The notes under the pieces: model-generated
What the model was told of the DNA's origin: nothing
What the model saw: only the letters and a program-made list of their open reading frames with translations
Database searches by the model: none
Program-made: the position numbers and the translations under genes
Shown here: in pieces, positions 1-10,531 of the stretch
How the letters are laid out: each line of letters begins with the position of its first letter
Numbering within the stretch: the stretch's first letter is position 1
From: Klebsiella oxytoca
GTDB taxonomy: Bacteria > Pseudomonadota > Gammaproteobacteria > Enterobacterales > Enterobacteriaceae
Direction of reading: 5' to 3'
Assembly: GCF_009707385.1 (NCBI RefSeq)
Contig: NZ_CP046115.1
Location: 3,844,001 to 3,908,000, forward strand
Length of the DNA stretch: 64,000 nt

Positions 1-203
1 ATGAAACGAACCACTTTACGGTCGATCAAACCGGCGGTATCCAGTTTGACGTTGCCCCATACGTGGCTGCGCATTCCTGAATCTTTAAACTCTTCAGAGA
101 AAGTGATCCCGGAGCGTCCTTCACGCAGAGATGCCAGGACTTCCTGCTGGTTATTACCAATACTGGAAACGATGCCCAGGCCAGTAATCACTGCACGTTT
201 CAT
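1..203 (-). CDS. fabB: 3-oxoacyl-ACP synthase I, N-terminal part (runs off window)
   Basis: Reverse-strand frame opening at ATG 203 and reading [20 protein letters not shown], the N-terminus of beta-ketoacyl-ACP synthase I; 67 codons are present and the active-site Cys lies outside the window. FabB condenses malonyl-ACP with acyl-ACP in the cytoplasm and is needed for unsaturated fatty acid elongation. FabR-type and FadR-type operators lie just upstream, as expected for fabB. It is divergent from mnmC. Identity is recognised from the first 60 residues, which match E. coli FabB almost exactly as I remember it. Confidence 0.95.
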   Translation of the reverse strand, partial: MKRAVITGLGIVSSIGNNQQEVLASLREGRSGITFSEEFKDSGMRSHVWGNVKLDTAGLIDRKVVRF

Positions 204-250
204 TCAATACCTCTGTAAGTCGCACTATATTAAGTTTCGAGTCGCACAAT

Positions 251-268
251 AGCGTACACTTGTACGCC
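251..268. promoter_or_regulatory. FabR operator upstream of fabB
   Basis: Near-perfect palindrome AGCGTACACTTGTACGCC, the known shape of the FabR (unsaturated fatty acid repressor) site at fabA and fabB. It lies 48 bp upstream of the fabB start. Confidence 0.8.
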
Positions 269-269
269 G

Positions 270-286
270 AACAAGTCCGATCAGCC
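270..286. promoter_or_regulatory. FadR site upstream of fabB
   Basis: On the reverse strand this reads CTGATCGGACTTGT around the centre, matching the FadR pattern CTGGTCNGACCNG with weak right half. FadR activates fabB in E. coli from the same position, directly next to the FabR site. Confidence 0.7.
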
Positions 287-361
287 AATTTGTGTATAAA
301 TTTGCGCCCTCAGACACACATCGTTAAGATCGTTCTACGCCTTGTGATTCGAGTAACTTAC

Positions 362-2350
362 GTGAAACAAAACGCCATACAACCTGCCAACCTGGAATTC
401 AACGCTGAGGGTACACCTGTTTCCCGAGATTTTGACGATGTCTATTTTTCCAATGACAACGGTCTGGAAGAGACCCGTTACGTTTTCCTTGACGGAAACC
501 AGCTCAATGAACGCTTCCCAACTCATTCACGCCCGTTATTTATCGTGGCCGAAAGCGGGTTCGGCACCGGATTAAATTTCCTGACGCTATGGCAGGCATT
601 TGACGTTTTTCTTCGCCATCATCCACAAGCTACCCTGCAAAGATTACATTTCATCAGTTTCGAAAAATTTCCGCTGAAAGCAGACGACCTGCGCCTTGCG
701 CATCAGAGCTGGCCAGAACTGACGCCATGGGCCGAGCAGCTTCAGGCGCAGTGGCCTCTGCCTGTCGCCGGCTGCCATCGTCTGCTGCTGGACGACGGAC
801 GCATAACGCTGGATTTATGGTTTGGCGATATCAACGAGCTGACCGATCGGCTTGATGATTCGCTGAACCAGCAGGTGGATGCCTGGTTTCTTGATGGTTT
901 TGCACCAGCAAAAAATCCGGATATGTGGACGGCGGAACTCTTTGCGGCAATGGCTCGTCTGGCAAGACCCGGCTGTACCCTGGCCACCTTCACTTCCGCA
1001 GGCTTTGTGCGCCGCGGCCTGCAGGAAGCCGGTTTCAGTATGCAGAAACGCAAAGGTTTTGGCCGCAAGCGCGAAATGCTCATCGGCGAAATGAACCAGC
1101 AGCTGACCTTTCCCGGGCGTACGCCGTGGTTTACCCGCAGCGGCACGGAGCAGCGCGATGCGGCGATTATCGGCGGGGGGATCGCCAGCGCCCTGCTCGC
1201 GCTGTCGCTGCTGCGCCGCGGATGGCAGGTGACACTATATTGCGCCGACGGCGCTCCGGCAGAAGGGGCATCCGGAAACCGCCAGGGAGCGCTCTATCCG
1301 CTGCTCAGCCAGCACGATCCCGCTCTGGCTCAATTTTTCCCGGCGGCGTTTACTTTCGCCCGCCGCCTCTACGACCATCTTCCGGTCATGTTCGATCATG
1401 ACTGGTGCGGAGTGACGCAGCTGGGCTGGGATGTCAAAAGCGCGCAGAAAATCGCCCAGATGGTTGAGCTGAATCTACCTGCGGAAATCGCCGTTGCCGT
1501 TAACGCACAGGCCGCAGCCGAACAAACCGGCGTCGAAACCGGCTGCGGAGGAATAACCTATCCTGCCGGAGGCTGGCTCTGTCCTCAGCAGTTAACGACT
1601 GAACTACTGGCTCTTGCCGCGGCTCGCGGACTGCGCGTTCACTATAATCATCCTGTAGAGGCAATCTGCGCTGAGAATAGCGGTTGGCAATTAAACCAGC
1701 GTCAGTACCATGAGGTAGTCGTGCTGGCTAATGGCCATCAGCTGACCAGCTTCAGCCAGACGGAGCATCTCCCCATGTATCCGGTCTCCGGCCAGGTCAG
1801 CCATATTCCGACCACGCCCGGGCTATCATCACTGCGGCAGGTCCTGTGCTACAACGGCTATTTGACGCCGCAAAACCCGCACAACCGGCAGCACTGCATT
1901 GGCGCAAGCTACCATCGCGGACAGACGGATACCGCGTTTAGCGCCGACGATCAGCAACAGAATCGGCAGCGCTTGATAGACTGTTTCCCGCAGGCGGAAT
2001 GGGCGCGGGAGGTTGACGTTAGCGCGAATGAAGCCCGCAGCGGCGTGCGCTGTGCAACCCGCGATCATTTGCCGATGGTGGGTAACGTGCCGGATTATGA
2101 CGCCACCTTAAGTGAATACGCCTCGCTGGCCGAACATCATGAACAGGCAGGAGAAGCGCCGGTTTACCACAATCTGTTTATGCTGGGAGCGCTGGGTTCA
2201 CGCGGCCTATGCTCCGCTCCGCTGGCAGCAGAGATTCTGGCGGCGCAAATGAGCAATGAGCCATTACCAATGGACAAAGAAACGCTAGCGGCGCTGAATC
2301 CGAACCGTTTATGGGTAAGAAAGCTGCTGAAAGGTAAGGCGGTGAAATAA
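362..2350 (+). CDS. mnmC: tRNA mnm5s2U34 biosynthesis bifunctional protein
   Basis: Bifunctional tRNA wobble-uridine enzyme: the C-terminal FAD oxidoreductase removes the carboxymethyl group from cmnm5(s2)U34 and the N-terminal SAM methyltransferase makes mnm5(s2)U34. Visible are the SAM-binding motif [11 protein letters not shown] (about residues 63-73), the methyltransferase motif [17 protein letters not shown], and the FAD dinucleotide fold [13 protein letters not shown] (about residue 266). The start is the GTG at 362 (reading [16 protein letters not shown]), which gives 662 residues, close to E. coli's 668; the longer open frame from 260 would run through the fabB operator region. Divergent from fabB. 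Confidence 0.97.
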   Translation: MKQNAIQPANLEFNAEGTPVSRDFDDVYFSNDNGLEETRYVFLDGNQLNERFPTHSRPLFIVAESGFGTGLNFLTLWQAFDVFLRHHPQATLQRLHFISFEKFPLKADDLRLAHQSWPELTPWAEQLQAQWPLPVAGCHRLLLDDGRITLDLWFGDINELTDRLDDSLNQQVDAWFLDGFAPAKNPDMWTAELFAAMARLARPGCTLATFTSAGFVRRGLQEAGFSMQKRKGFGRKREMLIGEMNQQLTFPGRTPWFTRSGTEQRDAAIIGGGIASALLALSLLRRGWQVTLYCADGAPAEGASGNRQGALYPLLSQHDPALAQFFPAAFTFARRLYDHLPVMFDHDWCGVTQLGWDVKSAQKIAQMVELNLPAEIAVAVNAQAAAEQTGVETGCGGITYPAGGWLCPQQLTTELLALAAARGLRVHYNHPVEAICAENSGWQLNQRQYHEVVVLANGHQLTSFSQTEHLPMYPVSGQVSHIPTTPGLSSLRQVLCYNGYLTPQNPHNRQHCIGASYHRGQTDTAFSADDQQQNRQRLIDCFPQAEWAREVDVSANEARSGVRCATRDHLPMVGNVPDYDATLSEYASLAEHHEQAGEAPVYHNLFMLGALGSRGLCSAPLAAEILAAQMSNEPLPMDKETLAALNPNRLWVRKLLKGKAVK

Positions 2351-2401
2351 GCGGGGAAAATCGGCCCGGCGGAGCAAACACCGGGCTGCAGCTGAGGAGT
2401 A

Positions 2402-2683
2402 CTACTGCTGCATCGCTTTCTGATACAAGCTTTCCCACATTCCCTGCACCAGAATCTGGTCCGGCGGCGACAGTTCACCTGCGCTGATGGCTTTTTCCAG
2501 GCTTTGGGCCACTTTCTCGTGTACCGCCTGCGCGGTATGCGCTTCTTCTCCCTCCAGCTCGGCCACCGCCAGCGTCAGGTGGCCGCGCAGATAACCGCCG
2601 GCAAACAGTTCATCATCACTGGCGTGGTCTACCATATTGTCAATTAACGCCAGAATGCGTGATTCAAACTCCGCGATCATCAT
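2402..2683 (-). CDS. yfcL: YfcL family protein
   Basis: Small acidic protein of 92-93 residues, closely matching E. coli YfcL throughout (for example [20 protein letters not shown]). No motif shows a function. Two adjacent Met codons are possible starts; the second gives the E. coli length. Last gene of the reverse-strand run prmB-aroC-mepA-yfcA-epmC-yfcL, 28 bp after epmC. Confidence 0.9.
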   Translation of the reverse strand: MMIAEFESRILALIDNMVDHASDDELFAGGYLRGHLTLAVAELEGEEAHTAQAVHEKVAQSLEKAISAGELSPPDQILVQGMWESLYQKAMQQ

Positions 2684-2711
2684 CTTTCCTCATAGTATAT
2701 AAAGCGTGGCC

Positions 2712-3260
2712 TTAGTGCAGGTCTTCCGGCCACGGGAACTGTTCTGCCGTCAAAGGCGGCGTTTGGTAATATTCTTGCAGCGCCTGAATAAAACGTGCGG
2801 GACGCTCGGGGATACCCTGCTCCAGATAGGTCATTACCTGGGCATGCACGCACCGCTGAAAAGCTATCCGGTCAGGCTCAAAATCTCCTTCCAGGTTGTC
2901 GCAGCTAACGTTAAACGGATATCCCGCCGCCACGCAAAACAGCCAGTCGAAGGCCTGAGGCTTCACCTCGACGTCTTCAAATTTTGACTGGGTCATCGCG
3001 TCGCGCCCGTCCGGGCAGTACCAGTAACCGAAATCAACCAGCTCGCGGCGCGCCTTCCCGGCAATGCACCAGTGCGATATCTCATGTAGCCCGCTGGCAT
3101 AAAAACCATGGGCAAAGACGATGCGGTTGTAAGGCACGTCATCATCTGCCGGAAGATAGATCGGTTCGTCATCGCCTTTGATCAGACGAGTATTAAATTC
3201 ATCGGCAAAACAGCCGTCGAAAATTTCAATCAGCTGTTCGTAATTATGCGTACTGTTCAT
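2712..3260 (-). CDS. epmC: elongation factor P hydroxylase
   Basis: Hydroxylates the beta-lysylated lysine of translation factor EF-P, the last step of its modification after EpmB and EpmA. The 182 residues match E. coli EpmC (YfcM) in length. The segment HGFYASGLHEISHWCIAG contains the HExxH-type metal-binding pair of the family, and DFGYWYCPDGR is also conserved. Its start codon overlaps the stop of yfcA by one base, so translation is probably coupled. Confidence 0.93.
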   Translation of the reverse strand: MNSTHNYEQLIEIFDGCFADEFNTRLIKGDDEPIYLPADDDVPYNRIVFAHGFYASGLHEISHWCIAGKARRELVDFGYWYCPDGRDAMTQSKFEDVEVKPQAFDWLFCVAAGYPFNVSCDNLEGDFEPDRIAFQRCVHAQVMTYLEQGIPERPARFIQALQEYYQTPPLTAEQFPWPEDLH

Positions 3261-4069
3261 TAGCTCATCCCCAACCAGTGGAGGATCTCCTGTCCATGGC
3301 TGTCATAGAGAAGTTTTGCACTCATCACCGCCGACACCACAACGATCATCGGTCGAATCAGTGACTGTCCTTTGCTCAGCACCAGACGCGATCCCGCGCG
3401 CGCGCCGATAAACTGCCCGGCCATCATCACAAAACCAGTAGCCCAAATCACCTTGCCGCCAATGATAAACAGCAGCAGGCCGCCAACGTTAGAGGTCGCG
3501 TTAAGCAATTTGGCATGCGCGGTCGATTTCGCCAGATTGAACCCGGCCAGCGTGACGAAAGCCAGCGCGTAAAAAGATCCGGCCCCCGGGCCAAAAAAAC
3601 CATCGTAAAAACCAACGCAGCCGCCAGCGACCAGGGCGAACGGCAGTCCGTACAGACGGCGCTGCCGGTCCTCCTCACCGAGCTTCGGCATCAGCAGAAA
3701 ATAGAGACCGATGCCGATCACCAGAATAGGCAGTATTTGCTTAAGAACGTCGGACTGGACGTGCTGGACCAGCAGCGCGCCGCCGGTCGAACCGAGAAAG
3801 GTCATCAGAATATTAAGCTTCTGATCGGCCAGATTCACTACCTTGCGGCGAATGAAATAAAGCGAAGCGGACAGCGACCCGCCGCAGGCCTGCAGCTTGT
3901 TAGTTGCCAGCGCCTGCGCGGGAGGCAGGCCCGCCGCCATCAGGGCCGGGACGGTTAATAGCCCACCGCCGCCCGCCAGCGAATCAATAAATCCCGCCAG
4001 AATAGCCACAAAGAACAGCACGACAAGAACCGTCGGTGACACCATAAAAAGGTCGATAAAACTATCCAT
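3260..4069 (-). CDS. yfcA: TSUP family inner-membrane permease
   Basis: Predicted inner-membrane anion permease of the TauE/SafE (TSUP) family, 269 residues with about eight hydrophobic segments. The N-terminal repeat motif GFIDSLAGGGGLLTVPALM and the second repeat GFYDGFFGPGAGSFYALAF are the duplicated family signature. The substrate of YfcA is not established; TSUP proteins carry sulfite, sulfonates or other small anions. Start and stop overlap mepA and epmC by one base each, showing tight operon packing. Confidence 0.92.
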   Translation of the reverse strand: MDSFIDLFMVSPTVLVVLFFVAILAGFIDSLAGGGGLLTVPALMAAGLPPAQALATNKLQACGGSLSASLYFIRRKVVNLADQKLNILMTFLGSTGGALLVQHVQSDVLKQILPILVIGIGLYFLLMPKLGEEDRQRRLYGLPFALVAGGCVGFYDGFFGPGAGSFYALAFVTLAGFNLAKSTAHAKLLNATSNVGGLLLFIIGGKVIWATGFVMMAGQFIGARAGSRLVLSKGQSLIRPMIVVVSAVMSAKLLYDSHGQEILHWLGMS

Positions 4070-4893
4070 TAAAGAATATGCTCATCCAGTAGCGCCTGGC
4101 AGGAAGGCGGCAGCGGAGGCGGCGCCTTCTTCACAGGAGGGGTTGATCCTGGCTTAGGTGGTTCAAACCAGCTTTGCAATTCGGCACCACAGCCGTCTCC
4201 TGCCGGAGGCGGAGCCTGGTCTTCACATTCGAGGCTGCCGGCCGGACAGCGCAGACGCACGTGCATATGCGCCCGGTGCTGGAACCACGGGCGCACTTTA
4301 CGTAACCAGTCGCGATCGCCACCGGCATCCAGGCATAATTGCTGTTTAATCGCCGGGTTGACGAAAATGCGCGTAACTTCACTATCCTGCGCCGCCATCT
4401 TAATCAGCTGACTGATTTGCGGGCTCCACAGAGACGGCGCCACGCGTTTACCGTCGCGGGCCACCAAATCCAGCGCCTGCGGTTTCAGCAACTGTGCGGA
4501 AGTCCAGCGGGATTGCGGTAGTTGCAGGAAAATATCGACATCCAGCCCGGACTGATGGCTGGCATGCCCGCCGTTGAAACGGCCACCTGCCGGCATTCCC
4601 ATATCGCCAATCAGTACCGTTCCCATGCCTTTATTGTGCACCCGATCGCTCAGACGCTGAATAAACTGGACGAGATCCGGATGACCGAAGTAGCGACGCT
4701 GATCGGTACGCATGACCTGATAGCCGGTAGCGTTTAGCGGCAGCGCCTGCGCGCCAACGATACAGCCATTCGCAAATGCGCCGATGGACTGCGGGCTCCC
4801 GCTGACGGGCTGGGTGATTTTCTGCCACGGCGTCGCCGCCAGGCTGGTACCGCTGGCGAGGAGCGCCAGCAGTGCGATAACGGTTTTTTTCAT
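4069..4893 (-). CDS. mepA: penicillin-insensitive murein DD-endopeptidase
   Basis: Periplasmic LAS-family zinc metallopeptidase that cuts the D-Ala-mDAP crosslink in peptidoglycan. The 274-residue protein starts with a Sec signal peptide ([20 protein letters not shown]). Zinc-ligand motifs are visible: [15 protein letters not shown] and the C-terminal [12 protein letters not shown]. Cysteines at the C-terminal half ([26 protein letters not shown]) fit the disulfides of the E. coli enzyme. Located 3 bp downstream of aroC and overlapping yfcA by one base. Confidence 0.96.
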   Translation of the reverse strand: MKKTVIALLALLASGTSLAATPWQKITQPVSGSPQSIGAFANGCIVGAQALPLNATGYQVMRTDQRRYFGHPDLVQFIQRLSDRVHNKGMGTVLIGDMGMPAGGRFNGGHASHQSGLDVDIFLQLPQSRWTSAQLLKPQALDLVARDGKRVAPSLWSPQISQLIKMAAQDSEVTRIFVNPAIKQQLCLDAGGDRDWLRKVRPWFQHRAHMHVRLRCPAGSLECEDQAPPPAGDGCGAELQSWFEPPKPGSTPPVKKAPPPLPPSCQALLDEHIL

Positions 4894-4896
4894 CTG

Positions 4897-5982
4897 TTAC
4901 CAGCGTGGAATTGATGTCGTCACGTCGCCGTTTTGCGCGCGCTGACGCATAAAGTGATCCATTAGCACGATCGCCAGCATCGCTTCGGCAATAGGTACTG
5001 CACGAATACCGACACAAGGATCGTGACGCCCTTTGGTGATCATCTCAACTTCTTCGCCAAAGCGATTAATCGTGCGCCCCGGAACGGTAATGCTGGAGGT
5101 TGGCTTCAGGGCAATATTCGCGACGATCTGCTGACCGCTGCTGATACCACCGAGAATACCGCCCGCATGATTGCTCAGGAAACCCGCATTGGTAATTTCG
5201 TCGCGGTTTTCGCTGCCGCGAAGCTTGACCACCTCAAAACCATCGCCAATTTCCACTCCCTTCACCGCATTGATGCTCATCAGCGCGTGCGCGATATCGG
5301 CATCCAGACGGTCGAACACCGGCTCGCCGAGCCCCGGCGGTACGCCGTCGGCCACGACGGTCACCTTCGCTCCAATGGAGTCGCCCTCTTTTTTCAGGCT
5401 GCGCATCAGTTCATCAAGCGCTTCAATTTTGTCCGGATCCGGACAAAAGAACGGGTTTTGTTCTACCTGCTCCCAGTCTTTGATAGCCAGAGGAATATCG
5501 CCCATCTGGGTCAGGCAGCCGCGGATCACGATGCCAAATTTTTCAGCGAGGAACTTCTTGGCTATCGCCCCGGCGGCCACGCGCATAGCGGTTTCGCGCG
5601 CGGAGGAACGACCGCCTCCGCGATAGTCGCGCAGACCGTATTTTTGTTCGTAGGTATAATCAGCGTGTCCGGGACGGAAAACATCCTTAATAGCGCCGTA
5701 GTCCTGAGAGCGCTGATCGGTATTCTCAATCAGCAGACCAATGCTGGTCCCGGTCGTCACGCCTTCAAATACGCCGGAAAGGATCTTAACCTGATCCGGC
5801 TCGCGGCGCTGGGTGGTATAGCGTGACGTTCCCGGACGACGACGATCGAGATCGTGCTGCAGATCGGCTTCGGTTAAAGGAATGCCCGGCGGCACACCAT
5901 CGACGATGCAGCCAAGCGCCAGGCCGTGCGACTCGCCGAAAGTGGTCACGCGAAAGAGTTGTCCTATTGTATTTCCTGCCAT
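4897..5982 (-). CDS. aroC: chorismate synthase
   Basis: Last step of the shikimate pathway: converts 5-enolpyruvylshikimate-3-phosphate to chorismate using reduced FMN, in the cytoplasm. Family signatures are [19 protein letters not shown] near the N-terminus, [19 protein letters not shown] in the middle and [19 protein letters not shown] near the end. Starting at the second of two adjacent Met codons gives 361 residues, identical to E. coli. Follows prmB by 38 bp and leads into mepA. Confidence 0.98.
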   Translation of the reverse strand: MAGNTIGQLFRVTTFGESHGLALGCIVDGVPPGIPLTEADLQHDLDRRRPGTSRYTTQRREPDQVKILSGVFEGVTTGTSIGLLIENTDQRSQDYGAIKDVFRPGHADYTYEQKYGLRDYRGGGRSSARETAMRVAAGAIAKKFLAEKFGIVIRGCLTQMGDIPLAIKDWEQVEQNPFFCPDPDKIEALDELMRSLKKEGDSIGAKVTVVADGVPPGLGEPVFDRLDADIAHALMSINAVKGVEIGDGFEVVKLRGSENRDEITNAGFLSNHAGGILGGISSGQQIVANIALKPTSSITVPGRTINRFGEEVEMITKGRHDPCVGIRAVPIAEAMLAIVLMDHFMRQRAQNGDVTTSIPRW

Positions 5983-6020
5983 CACGGCTCCGTTCTTGTC
6001 GTTATGTTTGCGTGTTGTTT

Positions 6021-6953
6021 TTAGTCTTTATAGATGCCGAAATGCGCGCGGGCGGCAATCAGCTGCGGTTTGGTCAGCATAAAGACGCCATCGCCGCCGT
6101 TTTCAAACTCCAGCCAGGTAAACGGTACATCAGGATACTGCTCCATCAGATGTACCATGCTGTTACCGACTTCACAAATCAGGATACCGTCATCGCTGAG
6201 ATAATCCGGCGCGCAGGCCAGAATCCGGCGAGTCAATTTCAAACCATCGCTGCCGGAAGCCAGGCCTAGCACCGGTTCATGACGGTATTCGCCCGGCAGG
6301 TCGGACATATCTTCTTCATCAACGTACGGCGGATTGGTTACGATCAGATCGTATTGCACCTTCGGCAGGTCGCGGAAAAGATCGGAACGAATCGGCGTAA
6401 CATTGTGAATTAAACCATGCTCTTCGACGTTCAGCTCGGTTACGGCCAGCGCGTCCTGGGAAATATCCACCGCATCGACTTCCGCTTCCGGGAAAGCGTA
6501 TGCGCAGGCAATAGCAATGCAGCCGCTGCCGGTGCACATATCCAGGATGTGCTGCGGATAGTGGTCAATCAGACCGGAAAAATGATTATTAATGAGTTCG
6601 CCAATCGGCGAGCGCGGTACCAGCACGCGCTCATCAACGTAAAATTCATGACCGCAGAACCAGGCTTTGTTGGTCAGATAGGCAACCGGAATGCGCTCGT
6701 TAATGCGGCGAATCACGCGCTCAACGATGCGGTGTTTTTCGCTGGAAGTCAGACGCGCGGTGCGCATATCTTCCGGAATATCGAGCGGCAGATACAGCGA
6801 TGGCATAACCAGCTGCACCGCTTCGTCCCACGGGTTGTCGGTACCGTGTCCGTACCAGATATTTGCAGCGCTAAAGCGGCTAACCGCCCAACGCAGCATG
6901 TCCTGAATGGTATGAAGCTCATTTACGGCTTCATCAACAAAAATTTTATCCAC
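6021..6953 (-). CDS. prmB: 50S ribosomal protein L3 N5-glutamine methyltransferase
   Basis: SAM-dependent methyltransferase that modifies a glutamine of ribosomal protein L3. It shows the SAM motif [19 protein letters not shown] and the catalytic NPPY tetrapeptide in [17 protein letters not shown]. The GTG at 6953 (reading [12 protein letters not shown]) gives 310 residues, the E. coli length; the longer open frame to 7025 would add 24 residues not found in the homologue. First gene of the reverse-strand run and divergent from smrB. Confidence 0.96.
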   Translation of the reverse strand: MDKIFVDEAVNELHTIQDMLRWAVSRFSAANIWYGHGTDNPWDEAVQLVMPSLYLPLDIPEDMRTARLTSSEKHRIVERVIRRINERIPVAYLTNKAWFCGHEFYVDERVLVPRSPIGELINNHFSGLIDHYPQHILDMCTGSGCIAIACAYAFPEAEVDAVDISQDALAVTELNVEEHGLIHNVTPIRSDLFRDLPKVQYDLIVTNPPYVDEEDMSDLPGEYRHEPVLGLASGSDGLKLTRRILACAPDYLSDDGILICEVGNSMVHLMEQYPDVPFTWLEFENGGDGVFMLTKPQLIAARAHFGIYKD

Positions 6954-7120
6954 GCTATCCCCCAGGGCACGCTCTGCTATAAATTCGGCGGCTAGTTTGC
7001 CACGAAGACGGGGATAAATCAGCATTCTTACGTCAGGCTAAAGGGGAAAAATAGGTTTTCCTTGCCCGGATGCGCGGCGAGTCGGGTAAACTAACGGCAA
7101 AGAAAAACTGAGATCTGGTA

Positions 7121-7672
7121 ATGAAAAAGAAAACACCGCTAAGCGAGGAGGATCAGGCATTGTTCCGGCAGCTGATGACCGGCACGCGTCAGATTAAACA
7201 GGACACCATCGTTCATCGCCCACAGCGCAAAAAAATCACTGAAGTCCCGCCCAAGCGACTGCTCCAGGAGCAGGCGGATAATAGCCACTATTTTTCCGAC
7301 GAGTTTCAGCCGTTGCTGAATACCGAAGGCTCGGTTAAGTATGTACGTTCAGACGTCAGCCACTTTGAGCTGAAAAAACTGCGGCGCGGTGATTATTCAC
7401 CGGAACTGTTTCTCGATCTGCATGGATTAACCCAACAGCAGGCCAAGCAGGAGCTGGGGGCTTTGATTGCCGCCTGCCGTCGCGAACACGTGTTTTGCGC
7501 CTGCGTGATGCACGGGCATGGGAAGCATATTCTCAAACAGCAAACGCCGCTTTGGCTGGCTCAGCATCCGCATATTATGGCGTTTCATCAGGCACCAAAA
7601 GAGTACGGCGGCGACGCCGCACTGCTGGTACTGATTGAAGTGGAAGAGTGGCAACCGCCGGAGCTTCCGTAA
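7121..7672 (+). CDS. smrB: ribosome rescue endonuclease SmrB
   Basis: Smr-domain endonuclease that cuts mRNA at collided ribosomes so that tmRNA can rescue them. The 183 residues equal E. coli SmrB. The C-terminal Smr domain has the catalytic-type [17 protein letters not shown] motif and [16 protein letters not shown]. The gene ends inside an inverted repeat (CCGGAGCT at 7658-7665 with AGCTCCGG at 7678-7685) that may stop transcription from both smrB and the convergent sixA, although there is no T run. Confidence 0.95.
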   Translation: MKKKTPLSEEDQALFRQLMTGTRQIKQDTIVHRPQRKKITEVPPKRLLQEQADNSHYFSDEFQPLLNTEGSVKYVRSDVSHFELKKLRRGDYSPELFLDLHGLTQQQAKQELGALIAACRREHVFCACVMHGHGKHILKQQTPLWLAQHPHIMAFHQAPKEYGGDAALLVLIEVEEWQPPELP

Positions 7673-7691
7673 ACGTCAGCTCCGGAAGAAA

Positions 7692-8177
7692 TCAGATAGC
7701 CTTCGCCATCTTCAAATTGCAGGGGCTCATTTGCCAGTTGAATTCGCCTTTGCCGCTGGTATCAAGCGTGACGCAGGCAATAGCCGAAGTGGTGAACATC
7801 GGGGGAGTTTCCCCCGGGCACAGCTCTGAGACGAGGTACCCCACCAGAGGGAGATGGGACACGACCAGCGCCGTTGCCACACCTTCATTCGCCAGCGCCT
7901 GAAGATAGGCGCTGACCATTCCAACATCGCCGCACGGCGTGAGTTCCGGCATCACGTCGACATCTTTTGGCAGATTCATGCACTCCCCAACGATCTCCAG
8001 CGTCTGTTCTGCACGCAGGTAGGGACTGACAAGAACCCGTTCAATATCCACTTTTTGACCTTTCAGCCAGGTTGCCATCTGACGGGACTCATCGCAACCG
8101 CAGACGGTTAATGGACGAACCGAGTCACTGGCTGCATCGAGGGCAGCGTCGCCGTGACGCATGATAAAAACTTGCAT
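7692..8177 (-). CDS. sixA: phosphohistidine phosphatase SixA
   Basis: Histidine-phosphatase of 161 residues (E. coli length), acting on phosphohistidine proteins: reported for ArcB and for NPr of the nitrogen PTS. The catalytic RHG motif is at the N-terminus (MQVFIMRHGDAA), with the second histidine in VVSHLPLVGYL and the conserved arginine in VSPYLRAEQTL. Lies upstream of fadJ with a 209-bp gap; convergent with smrB. Confidence 0.95.
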   Translation of the reverse strand: MQVFIMRHGDAALDAASDSVRPLTVCGCDESRQMATWLKGQKVDIERVLVSPYLRAEQTLEIVGECMNLPKDVDVMPELTPCGDVGMVSAYLQALANEGVATALVVSHLPLVGYLVSELCPGETPPMFTTSAIACVTLDTSGKGEFNWQMSPCNLKMAKAI

Positions 8178-8386
8178 ATTGCACCGCTTTTGTTAACCAG
8201 AAGCACCGAAATCTTCCTGACGTAATTGATACGCAGACGACTCGGTGGCCGGGCATTGTGCCTGATCCATTCAACGAATGAAACGCTGTTTTTTACCTCA
8301 ATGGCGTAAGTATAGTCAACTATTGCTTACAAAATCGCCAAAGGACAGCACCATTCACTGGCGGATTTACCTTCTTTGACCACAAC

Positions 8387-10531
8387 TTAGGTCGTACGTT
8401 CATCAGCGGGCCAAAAGGTCGCCCCCTGCTCAGCCATATGTAACAAAGTGTCACATGGCGTAAAACGCGGGCCGTACTGTGCGGCCAGGCGCTGCAAAAT
8501 CGCTGCGACTTCCCCCGCACCGAGCTTATCCATATAGCGGAACGGGCCGCCAAGAAACGGCGGAAAACCAATACCAAACACGGCGCCAATGTCGCCATCC
8601 CGGGCGCTACGAATAACCCGCTCATCAAAGCAGCGAGCCGCTTCGTTAAGCATCATCATTACGCAACGTTCAGCCACCTGCTGCGCGGATAAGCGAGCCT
8701 GTGGAGAAGATACTCCCAGCAAAGAGTAAATCGCCGGGTCGGGTCTTTTTTTGCTTTTACGCCCTTTTGGCTCATAAAGATAGAAACCCCGGTTATTTTT
8801 TCTACCTTTGCGATCGTCATTCAGAATCGAGCTAATGATGTTTGCAGGCGGGCTAAAACGTTCCCCCCATGCGGCCTCCAGAACGGGAATAATTTTGGTA
8901 CCGGTATCGATCCCTACTTCATCGAGAAGCTGAATAGGGCCAACCGGAAAACCAAATTTAACCAACGACTTATCAATATGTTCTACCGGCTCCCCTTCCG
9001 TTAACAGACGCATTGCTTCATTAATATAGGGGGCCAGGATACGGTTAACATAAAAACCGGCTTTATCGGCCACCACAATGGGCGTTTTACCCTGCAGTTT
9101 CGCGAGCTTTACCGCCGTCGCAATAGTCTGCTGGTCCGTACCTGAATGGGGAATCACCTCCACCAGCGGCATTTTGTCTACCGGACTAAAAAAGTGAAGC
9201 CCGATAACCCGCTGCGGCCTGCTTGCGTGCGCTGCGATATCACCGATCGGCAAAGACGAAGTGTTAGAAGCAAAAATAGTTTCCGCACTACAGTGCTGTT
9301 CGACTTCACTCACCATTTTCTGCTTAAGCGCCAGATCTTCAAATACAGCTTCTATCACCACATCGCGATGAGCGAACCCTTGATAATCCAGAGAACCGGA
9401 GATTAATGCCAACTGACGGTCGCGCTCGCTGGCGCGCAGATAGCGGCGGCGTACTTGTTTGTCGAGCAGATCCCAGCTGTACTTCAATGCATGATTGATC
9501 CCGCGCGGCTGAATGTCTTTGATACGTACCGGCAACCCACCTTTACACGCGGTGACGTAGGCGATGCCGCCGCCCATTAGTCCGCCGCCAAGGATGCCAA
9601 CGCTGCGCAGCGCGCCAGGCTCAGCCTCCGCGCCGCGATCTTTTTTCAGATCGGTGCTGGCGAAAAAAATCGAACGCAGCGCCTGTGATTGCGATGTCAT
9701 CGCCAGCTCGCCAAATGCGCGAGCCTCCTCTGCATATCCGCTACCGCTGCCCTGAGCGAGTCCGGTTTCAATCACCTGCAAAATGCGCTCTGCCGCCGGA
9801 TAGTTCCCCTGCGTCTTCTGATAGGTCTTTTTCGCAACCAGACGAAACAGCAGGCTGCGGGCAAGAGGACCCGCGAGTATCCTTTCACGCGCCGACACGC
9901 TTCGACTTGCCGGGCGCCCCTTCAGGGCCAGTTCAACCGCGGTTTGCAATAAAATCGCCCGTGGTACGACATCATCAACCAGCCCGGCCTTCAGCGCCTG
10001 ACGCGGGCGTAGCTGTTTGCCGGTCAGGATCATCTCCAGCGCCCGACTGACGCCAATTAAGCGCGGCAGACGCTGGGTTCCACCAGAACCCGGTAATAGC
10101 CCCAGCTGAACCTCCGGTAGACCAAGCCGGGTTTTATCATCATCGCTGCATACTCGACCGTGGCAGGCCAGCGCCAGCTCAAGCCCGCCGCCCATACATG
10201 CGCCATGGATAGCGGCAATCACCGGAATCGACAGCCCGTGAATCTCGGCCATGATTTGCTGTCCCTGACGGGCCAGCGCCTCCGCCTCCTGAGCGGTATG
10301 ACAGCGGGCAATCATATTGATATCAGCGCCGGCGATAAAATTATCCGGTTTTGCCGAAATAAACACCGCGCCGCGCAGTTCTTTATTGTCACGGATCTGC
10401 CGGATAATCCCCCGAACCTCGCTGGCAAACTCAGCTTTCAGGGTATTCATTTTTTCGCCGGGCGCATCAATAGTAATGACCGCGATATTGTCCGGGCGAA
10501 CCTCAAACGTAAATGCCGATATGGTTTCCAT
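8387..10531 (-). CDS. fadJ: fatty acid oxidation complex subunit alpha FadJ
   Basis: Multifunctional beta-oxidation enzyme used mainly under anaerobic conditions: enoyl-CoA hydratase, 3-hydroxyacyl-CoA dehydrogenase and epimerase. The N-terminal crotonase domain shows the oxyanion-hole segments [15 protein letters not shown] and [17 protein letters not shown]. The NAD fold [15 protein letters not shown] sits near residue 312, followed by [14 protein letters not shown] and [17 protein letters not shown]. At 714 residues it matches E. coli FadJ. Its ATG shares one base with the fadI stop (TAATG), so the two are translationally coupled subunits of one complex. Confidence 0.97.
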   Translation of the reverse strand: METISAFTFEVRPDNIAVITIDAPGEKMNTLKAEFASEVRGIIRQIRDNKELRGAVFISAKPDNFIAGADINMIARCHTAQEAEALARQGQQIMAEIHGLSIPVIAAIHGACMGGGLELALACHGRVCSDDDKTRLGLPEVQLGLLPGSGGTQRLPRLIGVSRALEMILTGKQLRPRQALKAGLVDDVVPRAILLQTAVELALKGRPASRSVSARERILAGPLARSLLFRLVAKKTYQKTQGNYPAAERILQVIETGLAQGSGSGYAEEARAFGELAMTSQSQALRSIFFASTDLKKDRGAEAEPGALRSVGILGGGLMGGGIAYVTACKGGLPVRIKDIQPRGINHALKYSWDLLDKQVRRRYLRASERDRQLALISGSLDYQGFAHRDVVIEAVFEDLALKQKMVSEVEQHCSAETIFASNTSSLPIGDIAAHASRPQRVIGLHFFSPVDKMPLVEVIPHSGTDQQTIATAVKLAKLQGKTPIVVADKAGFYVNRILAPYINEAMRLLTEGEPVEHIDKSLVKFGFPVGPIQLLDEVGIDTGTKIIPVLEAAWGERFSPPANIISSILNDDRKGRKNNRGFYLYEPKGRKSKKRPDPAIYSLLGVSSPQARLSAQQVAERCVMMMLNEAARCFDERVIRSARDGDIGAVFGIGFPPFLGGPFRYMDKLGAGEVAAILQRLAAQYGPRFTPCDTLLHMAEQGATFWPADERTT

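Noticed and set aside
260..361. Upstream extension of mnmC to ATG 260
   Set aside because: It runs through the FabR/FadR operators and adds residues not found in MnmC; the GTG at 362 fits the family.
3515..3958. 147-residue forward frame within yfcA
   Set aside because: Shadow of the yfcA reverse-strand gene, with no start signal or recognisable domain.
5023..5826. 267-residue open frame opposite aroC
   Set aside because: Antisense to the highly conserved aroC gene; no independent evidence of coding.
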